64,000 bases of DNA from Flammeovirgaceae bacterium 311 (GCA_000597885.1 CP004371.1:3240501-3304500), one strand, 5' to 3'; positions 33,914-41,940 are shown, numbered from the stretch's first letter. Notes: generated by a model not told the origin, from the letters alone. Made by a program: numbers and translations.

Positions 33914-34427
33914 AGCTGCTTACTTTTATAAATTGTTCTCTCAATGTTTTTCTGGCTCTGGAGAGGGCTACCCGTATGGCATTGATCTGCATACCGGTAA
34001 CCTCTTCTATTTCTTCGTAGGACAGTTCCTCTACCTCGCGCAACCGTAAGAGCCATTGTTGCTGCTCGGGCAGGGTCTGCATCAGCCGCATCAGCACATC
34101 GTTGTGGTTGGCCGCTTCTGTTTGCTGGTGCGGGCTGGCTGCCCCACTCTCAGAATACTCCAGCCCCTCCAGGCCCTGTCTGTTTTTATAGGCTTTTGAC
34201 TTGAGCCGGTCGAGGCAAAGATTGCGAACGGTACGAATAGCAAAAGCCTCCACGTTATGGCACAGCAAAAGCTTTTGCCGGTAGAGCCACAGGCGCAGCA
34301 TGCCCTCCTGCAGTACATCTTCGGCTTCGGCGCTGTCTTTCAGCATCCAGTAAGCCACTCTGTAGAGCCGGTCTTTGGCGGGTAATACTTTGCTGTGGAA
34401 ATTCTCTTGCTCCATATCTGCTAACAT
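33897..34427 (-). CDS. ECF-type sigma-70 factor (module B)
   Basis: The 176-residue protein has region 2 (RLYRVAYWMLKDSAEAEDVLQEGMLRLW, about 20-47) and region 4 (LPEQQQWLLRLREVEELSYEEIEEVTGMQINAIRVALSRARKTL) with a helix-turn-helix. There is no C-terminal extension, so it is a plain ECF factor. The start may be Met1 or the internal Met5 (34415). It overlaps the HEAT-TM gene by 17 bases, the usual layout of sigma and anti-sigma pairs. It lies just downstream of the terminator that closes module A, so it should have its own promoter. Confidence 0.9.
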   Translation of the reverse strand: MLADMEQENFHSKVLPAKDRLYRVAYWMLKDSAEAEDVLQEGMLRLWLYRQKLLLCHNVEAFAIRTVRNLCLDRLKSKAYKNRQGLEGLEYSESGAASPHQQTEAANHNDVLMRLMQTLPEQQQWLLRLREVEELSYEEIEEVTGMQINAIRVALSRARKTLREQFIKVSSYEKLG

Positions 34428-34452
34428 GACGAGCGAGTGGCCCGGGCATTAC

Positions 34453-34481
34453 AAAAAAAAGCGAAGGAATTTTCCTTCGCT
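34453..34481 (-). terminator. Intrinsic terminator separating the two sigma/HEAT/DUF4097 modules
   Basis: A perfect 10-bp stem AGCGAAGGAA/TTCCTTCGCT with a two-base loop is followed on the minus strand by eight T residues. It is the strongest terminator in the window and shows the modules are separate transcription units. Confidence 0.85.
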
Positions 34482-34503
34482 CTAAAAATAGGCCAATGCC
34501 TGC

Positions 34504-35316
34504 TTAATTCTTCCTGATGTAGATGGCTCCGTTAAGGCTTTTTACATAAATCTCCGGGCCACCTCCATTCACCTCTCCCTGTACCCAGTTATCGATCTTT
34601 ACCCGGTAAGTGCCTCCGGTATTGGTAGTTTCTGCACGGGCAGCTTCCTGCTTCATCTTCATATCGAAATTGGTGTATACATCGCCAAATTGCGATTTAG
34701 CCTTTACATTAAACCTGGCAGCAGCAGGTAGCTTTATTTCTATTTGCCCGTTTACATTGGTGAAAGACATGGGCGCATTGGGTGGGCTATCAGCAAAAAA
34801 CGCCTCAATTTCTCCATTAACTGTATTTACCACTGCTGCTCCGGATATGTTATGCAGCAGCACCGAACCATTTACATTGCTGATGTCCAGCTCGCCCTGT
34901 ACATCTTTCACTTCAATAAGGCCATCGTTAACGGTGCGCAGGTGCAGGCTAAAATTACGGGGCACTAAAATGGTAAGGTCTGCCCTTTTCGTCCAGCTGT
35001 TTACCTTTACATCCACTTCGTTGCGCTCTTCTCTTATCTCGAGCCCCATTTGATTATCAGAAACACGGCGCATGCCATTTTCCATTTCCGGCTTATCGTT
35101 TCTGCGGTTGCTCTCAGAGGTATAGCGCACTACTACTTCTTTGCCATTATAGCCCTCAACACTAATCCCGCCATGCAGCGACTGCACCCTAAGTCTGCCT
35201 GCTTTACCAGGATCTGTAAGCGGTACGGCTATCTGATCGGAACCTTGCTGAGCAGCTGCCGGCAGGTAGAGGAGGAGTAAAGCCAGCAGTACATTGCATA
35301 TAATACGCTTTTTCAT
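34504..35316 (-). CDS. Secreted DUF4097 beta-repeat protein (module A, fourth gene)
   Basis: The 270-residue protein has a signal peptide (MKKRIICNVLLALLLLYLPAAAQ) and DUF4097 repeats such as ISVEGYNGKEVVVRY, LHLRTVNDGLIEVKDVQG, ELDISNVNGSVLLHNISG and FTNVNGQIEIKLP. The 'VNG' motif recurs about every 17-20 residues, as expected for one turn of a beta solenoid. The C-terminus is KSLNGAIYIRKN. It lies 2 bases downstream of the third gene and is followed by the strong terminator at 34453. Confidence 0.87.
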   Translation of the reverse strand: MKKRIICNVLLALLLLYLPAAAQQGSDQIAVPLTDPGKAGRLRVQSLHGGISVEGYNGKEVVVRYTSESNRRNDKPEMENGMRRVSDNQMGLEIREERNEVDVKVNSWTKRADLTILVPRNFSLHLRTVNDGLIEVKDVQGELDISNVNGSVLLHNISGAAVVNTVNGEIEAFFADSPPNAPMSFTNVNGQIEIKLPAAARFNVKAKSQFGDVYTNFDMKMKQEAARAETTNTGGTYRVKIDNWVQGEVNGGGPEIYVKSLNGAIYIRKN

Positions 35317-35318
35317 TT

Positions 35319-36167
35319 TTAATTATCTCCTTTCTTGAGGAACATATCTCCGTTTACGGTTGTGACCTGAATTTTAGGACCGCCCTGACCAACCTGTAGT
35401 GCACTTTTACCGCCTACTTTGTAGTAAGTACCGCCGCCATTCCTTTTTTCTTCTTTCAGGGGCGATGTAGTTACATCAAAATCAGTATAAAAATCGCCTG
35501 AAACAGAGGTATATTGAATATTAGCTGCCAGCTGTGGCGGGTAGGTAAGCCGAATTGCACCATTTACAGTTGTGAATTTAGTATCGGTGCTGGGTACGGT
35601 TTTGCTTTGTATTTCCACATCGCCGTTTACGGTAGTGGCTTTTACGTTGCCGCTCATGTTGGTGAGCCTAACGGCGCCGTTCACATTGGCAGCTTCTGCA
35701 TCGCTTCGCAGGTCCTGTATGGTTAAATCTCCGGCGTTAATGGTAGATGCCTTCACCACGGCGGCATCGGGCACCTGCAGTTCAATATCAAACTTCACCA
35801 TCCCGTCTTTGGAGTCGTTGTTTACACTATAGCTCCATTCGCCACGGCTGTTTTGTTTTACGGTTACACCAGGCCCATCGGCATATATCAGAACGGTGTT
35901 TCCTTCCTGGCGGAACACAAGATTCCATTCCTGCTCCAGGCGTTCGGCATTGCGGCGGGCTTCTACTGTTTTGCGGGCCTGCATATCAACAGTTGTGCTA
36001 CTATGACCTTTTACTGCCACCTTACCATTCAGGTTCATTACCTTTATGGTGTACTGATTGCTGTTTTGGGGCAGTGTTAGTGATTCTTTGATGGTACCAG
36101 CGCCCTGAGCAAAGGCAGATGCCATGCCCATTGCCAGCAGGAAAAAAGTGAATAAGATATTTTTCAT
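35319..36167 (-). CDS. Secreted DUF4097 beta-repeat protein (module A, third gene)
   Basis: The 282-residue protein has a signal peptide (MKNILFTFFLLAMGMASAFAQG) and DUF4097 repeats with recurring VNG/ING turns (KVMNLNGKVAVKG, ASTINAGDLTIQDL, AANVNGAVRLTNMSG, ATTVNGDVEIQSK). Its C-terminus reads TTVNGDMFLKKGDN. It lies 4 bases downstream of the HEAT-TM gene. It and the 34504 gene are clearly paralogous, and both match the module B pair in layout. Confidence 0.87.
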   Translation of the reverse strand: MKNILFTFFLLAMGMASAFAQGAGTIKESLTLPQNSNQYTIKVMNLNGKVAVKGHSSTTVDMQARKTVEARRNAERLEQEWNLVFRQEGNTVLIYADGPGVTVKQNSRGEWSYSVNNDSKDGMVKFDIELQVPDAAVVKASTINAGDLTIQDLRSDAEAANVNGAVRLTNMSGNVKATTVNGDVEIQSKTVPSTDTKFTTVNGAIRLTYPPQLAANIQYTSVSGDFYTDFDVTTSPLKEEKRNGGGTYYKVGGKSALQVGQGGPKIQVTTVNGDMFLKKGDN

Positions 36168-36171
36168 GATG

Positions 36172-36981
36172 TTAAAGTAAAATTTGAATGCTTCGATTTA
36201 TTTGTTGTTCTACAGTACTGTCAAGTTCTTTTTCTGCCAGCAGCTTTTGCATGGGGGCAACGGCACTTTTTTCCTGCAGGGCGGCCACTTCTTCGGCCAG
36301 CGCAATAAGTACCAGCGGCGACTCCTGATGCTCAAATGAGCGTACTAGCCCCTCGCGCACCAGCGGATGCCCGGCATGTGCATGCAGTGCCTCTATGGCG
36401 GCCACGCGGACGTTAATGCTGGGGTCACTGTTCAAGGTATTAAGCAGGGCCTTGATTACCTGCTGATCGGCCTGTGGCAGCTCCTGGCTAAGGTTTACCG
36501 CTTTTAACCGTTCTGTGGCAGAGCTTTGCTCCAGCTGACTAAGCAGGGCTACCTGCTGCATTTCCAGTAACTGGTGCTGGAGCTGGCCAATCTGCTGCTC
36601 GTATACCTGTACCGGCCGCAGCCAGTAACCTACACCAATGCCTAAGATCAGCAGCAGGGCACCTGCAAGCACACTGCCTGCCTGTACATTTCCCGACCAA
36701 AAGAACCGTCCCAGGCGCTGCTGCACCCGCTCAAAAAAGCGGGGAGTTTTCTCTTCGGCTTCTGCAGCCGCCAGCATGGTGTAGAAGTTATTGCGCAGTT
36801 GCGGACCTGGTTCCGGCCGGGGCAGGTGCTCCATTTGCAGCAGCATATTACTGTACTCCCTGAGCTCCTGTTCCTGCAGAATGCCTTTTTCAAGCAGCTC
36901 CTTTAGTTCCTGCTCCTGCGCCTTGCTTAGCTGCCCCTCCAGATAATCCATCACCAGGGGTATGTATTTATCGTCAATCAT
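36172..36981 (-). CDS. Single-TM HEAT-repeat protein, putative anti-sigma factor (module A)
   Basis: The 269-residue protein begins MIDDKYIPLVMDYLEGQLSKAQEQELKELL, a helical N-terminus of the anti-sigma kind, has one membrane helix (about 98-118, AGSVLAGALLLILGIGVGYWL), a helical linker and HEAT-like repeats (INVRVAAIEALHAH, PLVLIALAEEVAAL). It ends QINRSIQILL, echoing QLQKSISILL in module B. It overlaps the sigma gene by 8 bases. The N-terminal part may sequester the sigma factor at the membrane while the C-terminal domain senses a signal; this role is inferred from gene order. Confidence 0.75.
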   Translation of the reverse strand: MIDDKYIPLVMDYLEGQLSKAQEQELKELLEKGILQEQELREYSNMLLQMEHLPRPEPGPQLRNNFYTMLAAAEAEEKTPRFFERVQQRLGRFFWSGNVQAGSVLAGALLLILGIGVGYWLRPVQVYEQQIGQLQHQLLEMQQVALLSQLEQSSATERLKAVNLSQELPQADQQVIKALLNTLNSDPSINVRVAAIEALHAHAGHPLVREGLVRSFEHQESPLVLIALAEEVAALQEKSAVAPMQKLLAEKELDSTVEQQINRSIQILL

Positions 36982-37540
36982 GTTTCACCTCCTCGTCTAG
37001 CTGCGCGTAAATGGTTTTAAGCTCCTGTATGGCCCTGAAAACCTTTACCCGCACATTGTTTTCCGTACTATTTGTCATGTCTGCAATTTCTTTATACTTA
37101 AGCCCCTGAAACTTGCTAAGCTCCAGCAGCTCCTGCTTTTCCAGGCTCATTTTTTTCAGGGCCTTTTGCAGCAGGCTTACCTCCTCTTCCCGGTCTGTCA
37201 CAGGTCCATAGCTGCTTTCTGCGGTATCTTCAATCTTAGCTAAATCATCGCGTTGTCCCTCCCGCTTGTGCTTGCGCCAGTGATCTGCCAGAATGTTGCG
37301 AGCCATATGGAACATCCAGGCAGTAAATGCACCCTTACCCATAAAGGTATGCTTGTATTTGAGGATGCGGTAAAACACAGTCTGGGTAAGGTCTTCGCTG
37401 AGGTCGCTATCTTGCGTAAGCCTGTAAAAAAAGGCATACAGCGGTTTATGATGCCGCTCAAACAGCAAGCCCAGACAGGATGTTCTGCCCTCTTTTACCT
37501 GCAACATCAGGTGGTTATCGCTAAGGGTATTGTGTTCCAT
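36974..37540 (-). CDS. ECF-type sigma-70 factor (module A)
   Basis: From ATG 37540 the protein has 188 residues; an upstream in-frame GTG (37567) would add nine. Region 2 (LYAFFYRLTQDSDLSEDLTQTVFYRILKYKHTFMG) and region 4 (MSLEKQELLELSKFQGLKYKEIADMTNSTENNVRVKVFRAIQEL) are clear. It has the ordinary ECF length and overlaps the HEAT-TM gene by 8 bases. It is the first gene of module A and divergent from the quinone oxidoreductase gene 254 bases away. Confidence 0.92.
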   Translation of the reverse strand: MEHNTLSDNHLMLQVKEGRTSCLGLLFERHHKPLYAFFYRLTQDSDLSEDLTQTVFYRILKYKHTFMGKGAFTAWMFHMARNILADHWRKHKREGQRDDLAKIEDTAESSYGPVTDREEEVSLLQKALKKMSLEKQELLELSKFQGLKYKEIADMTNSTENNVRVKVFRAIQELKTIYAQLDEEVKHD

Positions 37541-37794
37541 TTGGTTTCGCGTTAGGGTAAACTCCACCTTTGTCTAAACATTACAGCCCCTAGCTATATT
37601 TTTTTTATAAAAGCAGCAATTCTATCTTGACGGACGGCCCTCAACAGGTATAACTGGCTGGCCTGTAACCAAAATCACAGCGCATAGTAGCGCACGATGC
37701 TGGCAATCAGAAAAATGGCGGCAGCACTTTTCAGCGGCAAAAATCTTCCGTCCTCTTTGTTCAATATAAAAATCAGAATTACATGAATCACAGT

Positions 37795-38757
37795 ATGCAA
37801 GCTATTATAGTAAAGGAAGGAAAGCTGGAGGTAGGTGAGTTGCCCAGACCACAACCCGCCGGGGGAGAACTGCTGGTGGAAGTAAAAGCCGCCGGGGTGA
37901 ACAGGGCCGACCTGCTGCAAAAACAGGGTAAATACCCGCCACCGGCCGGTGCCAGCGAGCTGCTGGGCCTTGAGGTTGCTGGTACAGTAGCAGCTGTTGG
38001 TGCTGGTGTAAAAGACTGGCAGCCCGGCGACCGGGTATTTGGCCTGATGGGAGGTGGGGGTTATGCGCAATATGCAGTGCTACACAGCCATCTAGCCATG
38101 CGCATACCCGGCAACCTGGACTTTGCCCAGGCTGCCGCTGTACCTGAAGTATTTCTAACTGCCTGGCAGGCCCTTGTGTGGCTGGCCAGGCTACAACCAG
38201 CTGAAAAGGTGCTGATTCATGCAGGAGCCAGTGGCGTTGGTACGGCCGCCATACAGCTTGCCATAGCTTTGGGTGCAGAAGCCTGGGTTACCGCATCGGC
38301 GCCTAAACATACCAACTGCAGAGCCCTTGGGGCAAGCGTTGCCATTGATTACAAGGAGGAAGATTTTGCGGAAGTGGTAGCGGAAAAGACAGGGGGGAAA
38401 GGTGTAAATGTGATTATAGACTTTATTGGTGCCGATTACTGGCAGCAAAACCTAAAGAGCCTGGCAGTAGATGGACGCCTGGTCATGCTGGCATTTCTGG
38501 GAGGGGCAACAGCAGAGGTAAACCTGGCGCCTCTTTTGAGAAAGCGCCTTTCTGTTTATGGCTCTACACTCCGTTCCCGCTCTTTAAGCTACCAGGCAGC
38601 ACTCACCAAAGACCTTTCTGCCTTTTTACTGCCCAGACTGGAGAGCAGTGAGCTAAAACCTGTTGTTCACCAAACATTTGGCTGGCAGCAGGCAACAGAA
38701 GCCCATCAGGAAATGGAGCAAAACAAAAACATCGGGAAAATCGTAATCCTATTCTAA
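37795..38757 (+). CDS. NAD(P)H-quinone oxidoreductase, PIG3-like zinc-less MDR
   Basis: The 320-residue enzyme is a medium-chain reductase without zinc ligands. Visible are AAGVNRADLLQKQGKYPPP, the ELLGLEVAGTVAAVG segment, the Rossmann motif GASGVGTAAIQLA (NADPH) and a LRSRSLSYQAAL segment typical of PIG3-like members. It reduces quinones or enones. ATG 37795 gives the usual MQAIIVKEG start; ATG 37783 is an alternative. It lies alone between module A and DUF4142. Confidence 0.88.
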   Translation: MQAIIVKEGKLEVGELPRPQPAGGELLVEVKAAGVNRADLLQKQGKYPPPAGASELLGLEVAGTVAAVGAGVKDWQPGDRVFGLMGGGGYAQYAVLHSHLAMRIPGNLDFAQAAAVPEVFLTAWQALVWLARLQPAEKVLIHAGASGVGTAAIQLAIALGAEAWVTASAPKHTNCRALGASVAIDYKEEDFAEVVAEKTGGKGVNVIIDFIGADYWQQNLKSLAVDGRLVMLAFLGGATAEVNLAPLLRKRLSVYGSTLRSRSLSYQAALTKDLSAFLLPRLESSELKPVVHQTFGWQQATEAHQEMEQNKNIGKIVILF

Positions 38758-38820
38758 CTGGATTTTTAATCCCCTGCTTTTCAGCAGGTATATTGATTTT
38801 TTTAACCAAGCATTAAAATC

Positions 38821-39414
38821 ATGAAAATGAATATGATCATTGCAGGCATTTTTTGCCTAAGTATTGCTGCTGCCTGCGACACAGACCGCAGAACAGCCCA
38901 GAATGAGGGCTACCAGGATACCACCGCCACCGACCAGGAGACAGTTGCTATTGGTGAGGGCGGCCGCATAGATAGTGATACCAGAGAATTTGTAAATGAA
39001 GCAGCCAGTGGTGGCATGATGGAAGTAGAACTGGGCAAACTTGCGCAGGAGAAAGCCACCAACCAGCAGGTAAAGGATTTTGGAGGTATGATGGTAAAAG
39101 ACCATGGCCAGGCCAACGACCGGCTGAAAAGCATTGCCCAGAATAAAAACATTCAGCTCCCTACTGCCATGAACGAAGAACACCAGGAGCACGTAAACAG
39201 GCTCCGCAACCTTTCGGGGCAGGAGTTCGACAGAGAATATGTAAACCTGATGGTAGAAGACCATGAGGAAGACATCAGCAAGTTTGAAAGTATGCAGGGG
39301 GATGTACAGGACCAGGAGCTAAAACAGTGGATTGACAGCACTCTGCCTACCCTGCGTACGCACAAGGAGCGTATTGATCAGATCAAGAATACGATAGATA
39401 ACAAACGCAGCTAA
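38821..39414 (+). CDS. DUF4142 lipoprotein
   Basis: The 197-residue protein has a lipobox AAAC (Cys19) followed by DTDRR, then a DUF4142 helical domain: DTREFVNEAASGGMMEVELGKLAQEKA, GGMMVKDHGQAND and VNLMVEDHEEDISKFE. The family is a four-helix bundle resembling ferritin-like and DUF305 folds. It is found in many envelope stress or metal contexts; no exact function is known. Its stop overlaps the convergent FAD oxidoreductase stop by 4 bases, and its terminator seems to lie inside that gene at 39538-39572. Confidence 0.9.
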   Translation: MKMNMIIAGIFCLSIAAACDTDRRTAQNEGYQDTTATDQETVAIGEGGRIDSDTREFVNEAASGGMMEVELGKLAQEKATNQQVKDFGGMMVKDHGQANDRLKSIAQNKNIQLPTAMNEEHQEHVNRLRNLSGQEFDREYVNLMVEDHEEDISKFESMQGDVQDQELKQWIDSTLPTLRTHKERIDQIKNTIDNKRS

Positions 39415-40526
39415 AAGACTTTACCATGTGTTTGCCTTACCAGCAAACGACCTAAAGGCTTTACGCGCAGCAGCTGCAGGGCAGCCACAGAAAACAAAGG
39501 ATGCCCAAAAAGTAGCTGGAACTGGCGGCCTATCCATAAACGCCTGGCAAACTGATTTTGCCAGGCGTTTTTATATGCCTGTTCCAGCTGCTCCTGATGT
39601 CCTGCAGCTGCAGGATTATAATGCGCCACAATCAATTCTGATAGTATCTTGCCGGCATGAATTGCCATAGCCATGCCGTTTCCACAAAGGGGCGTTATCA
39701 GGCCAGAAGCATCGCCAGCCATCAGCACACCACCTTCCACAGCTTGTTTGGCACTAAAGTTTACCTCATTAATAACCAGCGGCTTTTGGTAAAGAAATTC
39801 TGCTTCCTTGAAAATATTTTTCAGATGAGGATTTTGCTGAAGATCTTTTTCCTCCATTGCTTCTATACTTCCCCAGTGGCGCAGACGGTTACGGCTGCCC
39901 AGGTAGCACAGGTTCCATGTGTTATTTTCAACTTTACTAACACCACAGTAGCCTCCGGGGAAATTATGCAGAGCTACCTCATGATGCGGCAGTTCTCCCC
40001 TGATATGGTATTTTACACCAATAAAATCGGAGCGCTGTTCCATAAAGGGTCGGCTAAGCTGTTTATCCAGGCGGCTTCGTTTGCCCCATGCACCAACTAC
40101 CAGCCTGCTGTTTACTTTTTCGCCTCCCTTCAGGCTTACAGAAAAACTGTTATCCTGCCTGGAAACATCCAGTACATGAGCCCCCTGCTGTATTTCGGCT
40201 CCAGCCTCAAGGGCTTTCTTGCTAAGAAATTCATCGAGGCAGTACCGGCTAATGCCAAAGCCGCCTAAGCTTAGAGGCAATGTAACGGCTGCCCCACCCA
40301 CACTGCTTAGCCTGAAGCTAGTAATTTGTGCAGGCCCAAACGCTTCCGGAAAGGCTCCAATAGATTGCAGGAAAGGAGTTACTTCATGGGAGACATACTC
40401 ACCACAGACTTTATGAAAGGGGTAATGGTGCTTTTCCAGCAGTAAAACACTCAGGCCAGCTTTGGCTAACTGCAGGGAAGTAATCAACCCTGCTAATCCG
40501 CCACCAATAATAATTACGTCTTTCAC
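39411..40526 (-). CDS. FAD-dependent oxidoreductase, geranylgeranyl-reductase-like
   Basis: The 371-residue flavoprotein has the N-terminal FAD fold (VIIIGGGLAGLITSLQLAKAG), a PFHKVCGEYVSHEV segment after it, and the second FAD motif GDASGLITPLCGNGMAMA near 275-290. This wording is that of geranylgeranyl-reductase/FixC-like enzymes, which reduce isoprenoid double bonds or hydroxylate aromatics. In other Bacteroidetes genomes a relative sits in the type III PKS/UbiA cluster; here it is 10 kb away. Substrate unknown. Confidence 0.87.
   Translation of the reverse strand: MKDVIIIGGGLAGLITSLQLAKAGLSVLLLEKHHYPFHKVCGEYVSHEVTPFLQSIGAFPEAFGPAQITSFRLSSVGGAAVTLPLSLGGFGISRYCLDEFLSKKALEAGAEIQQGAHVLDVSRQDNSFSVSLKGGEKVNSRLVVGAWGKRSRLDKQLSRPFMEQRSDFIGVKYHIRGELPHHEVALHNFPGGYCGVSKVENNTWNLCYLGSRNRLRHWGSIEAMEEKDLQQNPHLKNIFKEAEFLYQKPLVINEVNFSAKQAVEGGVLMAGDASGLITPLCGNGMAMAIHAGKILSELIVAHYNPAAAGHQEQLEQAYKNAWQNQFARRLWIGRQFQLLFGHPLFSVAALQLLRVKPLGRLLVRQTHGKVF
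39538..39572 (+). terminator. Intrinsic terminator for DUF4142 embedded in the convergent oxidoreductase gene
   Basis: Arms AAACGCCTGGCAAA (39538-39551) and TTTGCCAGGCGTTT (39557-39570) are perfectly complementary over 14 bases, loop CTGAT, and end in five T residues on the plus strand. It lies within the coding sequence for the C-terminal part of the FAD oxidoreductase. Confidence 0.7.
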
Positions 40527-40671
40527 CTTATCTTAAAAATATCCTGTGCAGTGCAGCTCCAAAAATACAGAAGACCAGATCAGCCAGGTTGCCAGAGAAA
40601 ACTTAAATGGTATTGATACTAACAGCGCCGGGAGCATCTGGTTAGGGTGAGCAGGTAAAAGAAATTATTTT

Positions 40672-41940
40672 TCAGATTGCATCACGCAGCCTGAAATGGA
40701 TCCGGATTTTTTTATCGTTCCTTAGCACTACTACCCTCATTTTTTTACCCTCTCTTTTACGCAAATGTTCTGCTATCAGCGGAAGTCCTGCACCCTGGGC
40801 ACGCATTCCATTCACTTTGAATATAATATCTCCCCGCAGGATTCCTGCATTGGCTGCAGGGCTGTCTTTGCGAACCTCCGTTACTACCAGGGTATCCAGT
40901 GCACGGCCATAGGCCGAAATTGTAAGGCCGGTTTTATTGAAAATAAACGGCCGCTTAAAATTGTCACCCTTTGCAAAGTACATGGCCTTATGCGGGTAAT
41001 CCAGAATAACAGTAAACCTGCTTAGCACATCGCCCCCCAGGGTACCATCACGTTCCTGATCATGACTGGACAACGAATAACTCTCCGAATCCGGAAAGGA
41101 AGACAGTACATGTTCAAATGTATAATCAGCAATGTTTAATTCCGGAAGCCTTCCGATATGGCCTTCTATATTACCAAGCAGACCACGACCAAGGTTCCCG
41201 TAGAGGGTTTTCAGGGGTAAGGGAACCTCTGCTCTGTCGGAATGCAGTAAAAGCGCATGGCTGGCGCCGGTATCCACCAACAGCTTCAGCGTGTGCTTTT
41301 CGCCGTTTCGGTCTGTTACATCTGCATGAATGAATGGCTTTGTATTTTCAAGCGTGAGATCATACTTTTTGTAGGAGCGCGGTGCCTTGAACTGCTCCGG
41401 CTCATAGAGGGTAATTATATTTTGTGCATAGTCTATCTTCACCACAAATCTCGCAAAGAGTTCATAGCCGATAATGCCATGCACCGGCACACCTAGCTGG
41501 CTGCCTAGTTCAAGATAATCTTCTTCCAGCACCAGTATTGGCAGATTGGTTACCTGTACGTTCGGGAGCATCATCCTGACATTAGAGGCTACATACGCCT
41601 GCACATCATTACCATAACCTGCTCCCCGGAGGCTTAGGCTACGATCATAGTTGATGTTTAGAATATCGCTGTAAACACGATCGGTCAGGATAGGAGTTCG
41701 TACACCGGTATCCAGCAAAAACTCCAGGGGAATCATATTATCCAGCAGTACCGGTATGAGTATAAGATTATTGATGTTCCGGAAGGGGATCTGAGCACTT
41801 GGCTTATTATCAAGGAAGTTTATGGTCTGAACCTGCGCCTCAGCCCTTTGAACAACAGCAGACAGCAAGTGCAGGCAGGCTAACATTGTTAGTGTCAGCA
41901 TGCACCTGATACTCTTCCATCTTATAGCAAGGTTTGCCAT
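40672..41940 (-). CDS. Secreted tandem retropepsin-like aspartic protease with PDZ domain
   Basis: The 422-residue protein starts with a signal peptide (Met1, or Met14 at 41901) ending near AEAQVQ. Two retropepsin-like active-site motifs are present: FLLDTGVRTPIL (about 73-84) and LLVDTGASHALLL (about 225-237), each with an Asp-Thr-Gly. A PDZ domain occupies the last 90 residues (VVTEVRKDSPAANAGILRGDIIFKVNG). Retropepsins normally need two DTG motifs in a dimer; here one chain supplies both. Predicted periplasmic or surface protease. It is divergent from the iron ABC transporter gene. Confidence 0.87.
   Translation of the reverse strand: MANLAIRWKSIRCMLTLTMLACLHLLSAVVQRAEAQVQTINFLDNKPSAQIPFRNINNLILIPVLLDNMIPLEFLLDTGVRTPILTDRVYSDILNINYDRSLSLRGAGYGNDVQAYVASNVRMMLPNVQVTNLPILVLEEDYLELGSQLGVPVHGIIGYELFARFVVKIDYAQNIITLYEPEQFKAPRSYKKYDLTLENTKPFIHADVTDRNGEKHTLKLLVDTGASHALLLHSDRAEVPLPLKTLYGNLGRGLLGNIEGHIGRLPELNIADYTFEHVLSSFPDSESYSLSSHDQERDGTLGGDVLSRFTVILDYPHKAMYFAKGDNFKRPFIFNKTGLTISAYGRALDTLVVTEVRKDSPAANAGILRGDIIFKVNGMRAQGAGLPLIAEHLRKREGKKMRVVVLRNDKKIRIHFRLRDAI

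Noticed and set aside
37675-37791. 38-codon minus-strand frame with a hydrophobic, protein-like sequence (FLPLKSAAAIFLIASIVRYYAL)
   Set aside because: Composition looks plausible for a tiny membrane protein, but it starts at GTG, lies against the quinone oxidoreductase start, has no partner, and cannot be supported without homologues.
37675-38070. 131-codon minus-strand frame overlapping the quinone oxidoreductase gene
   Set aside because: The opposite strand has a well-formed MDR enzyme here and the minus product has no known features.
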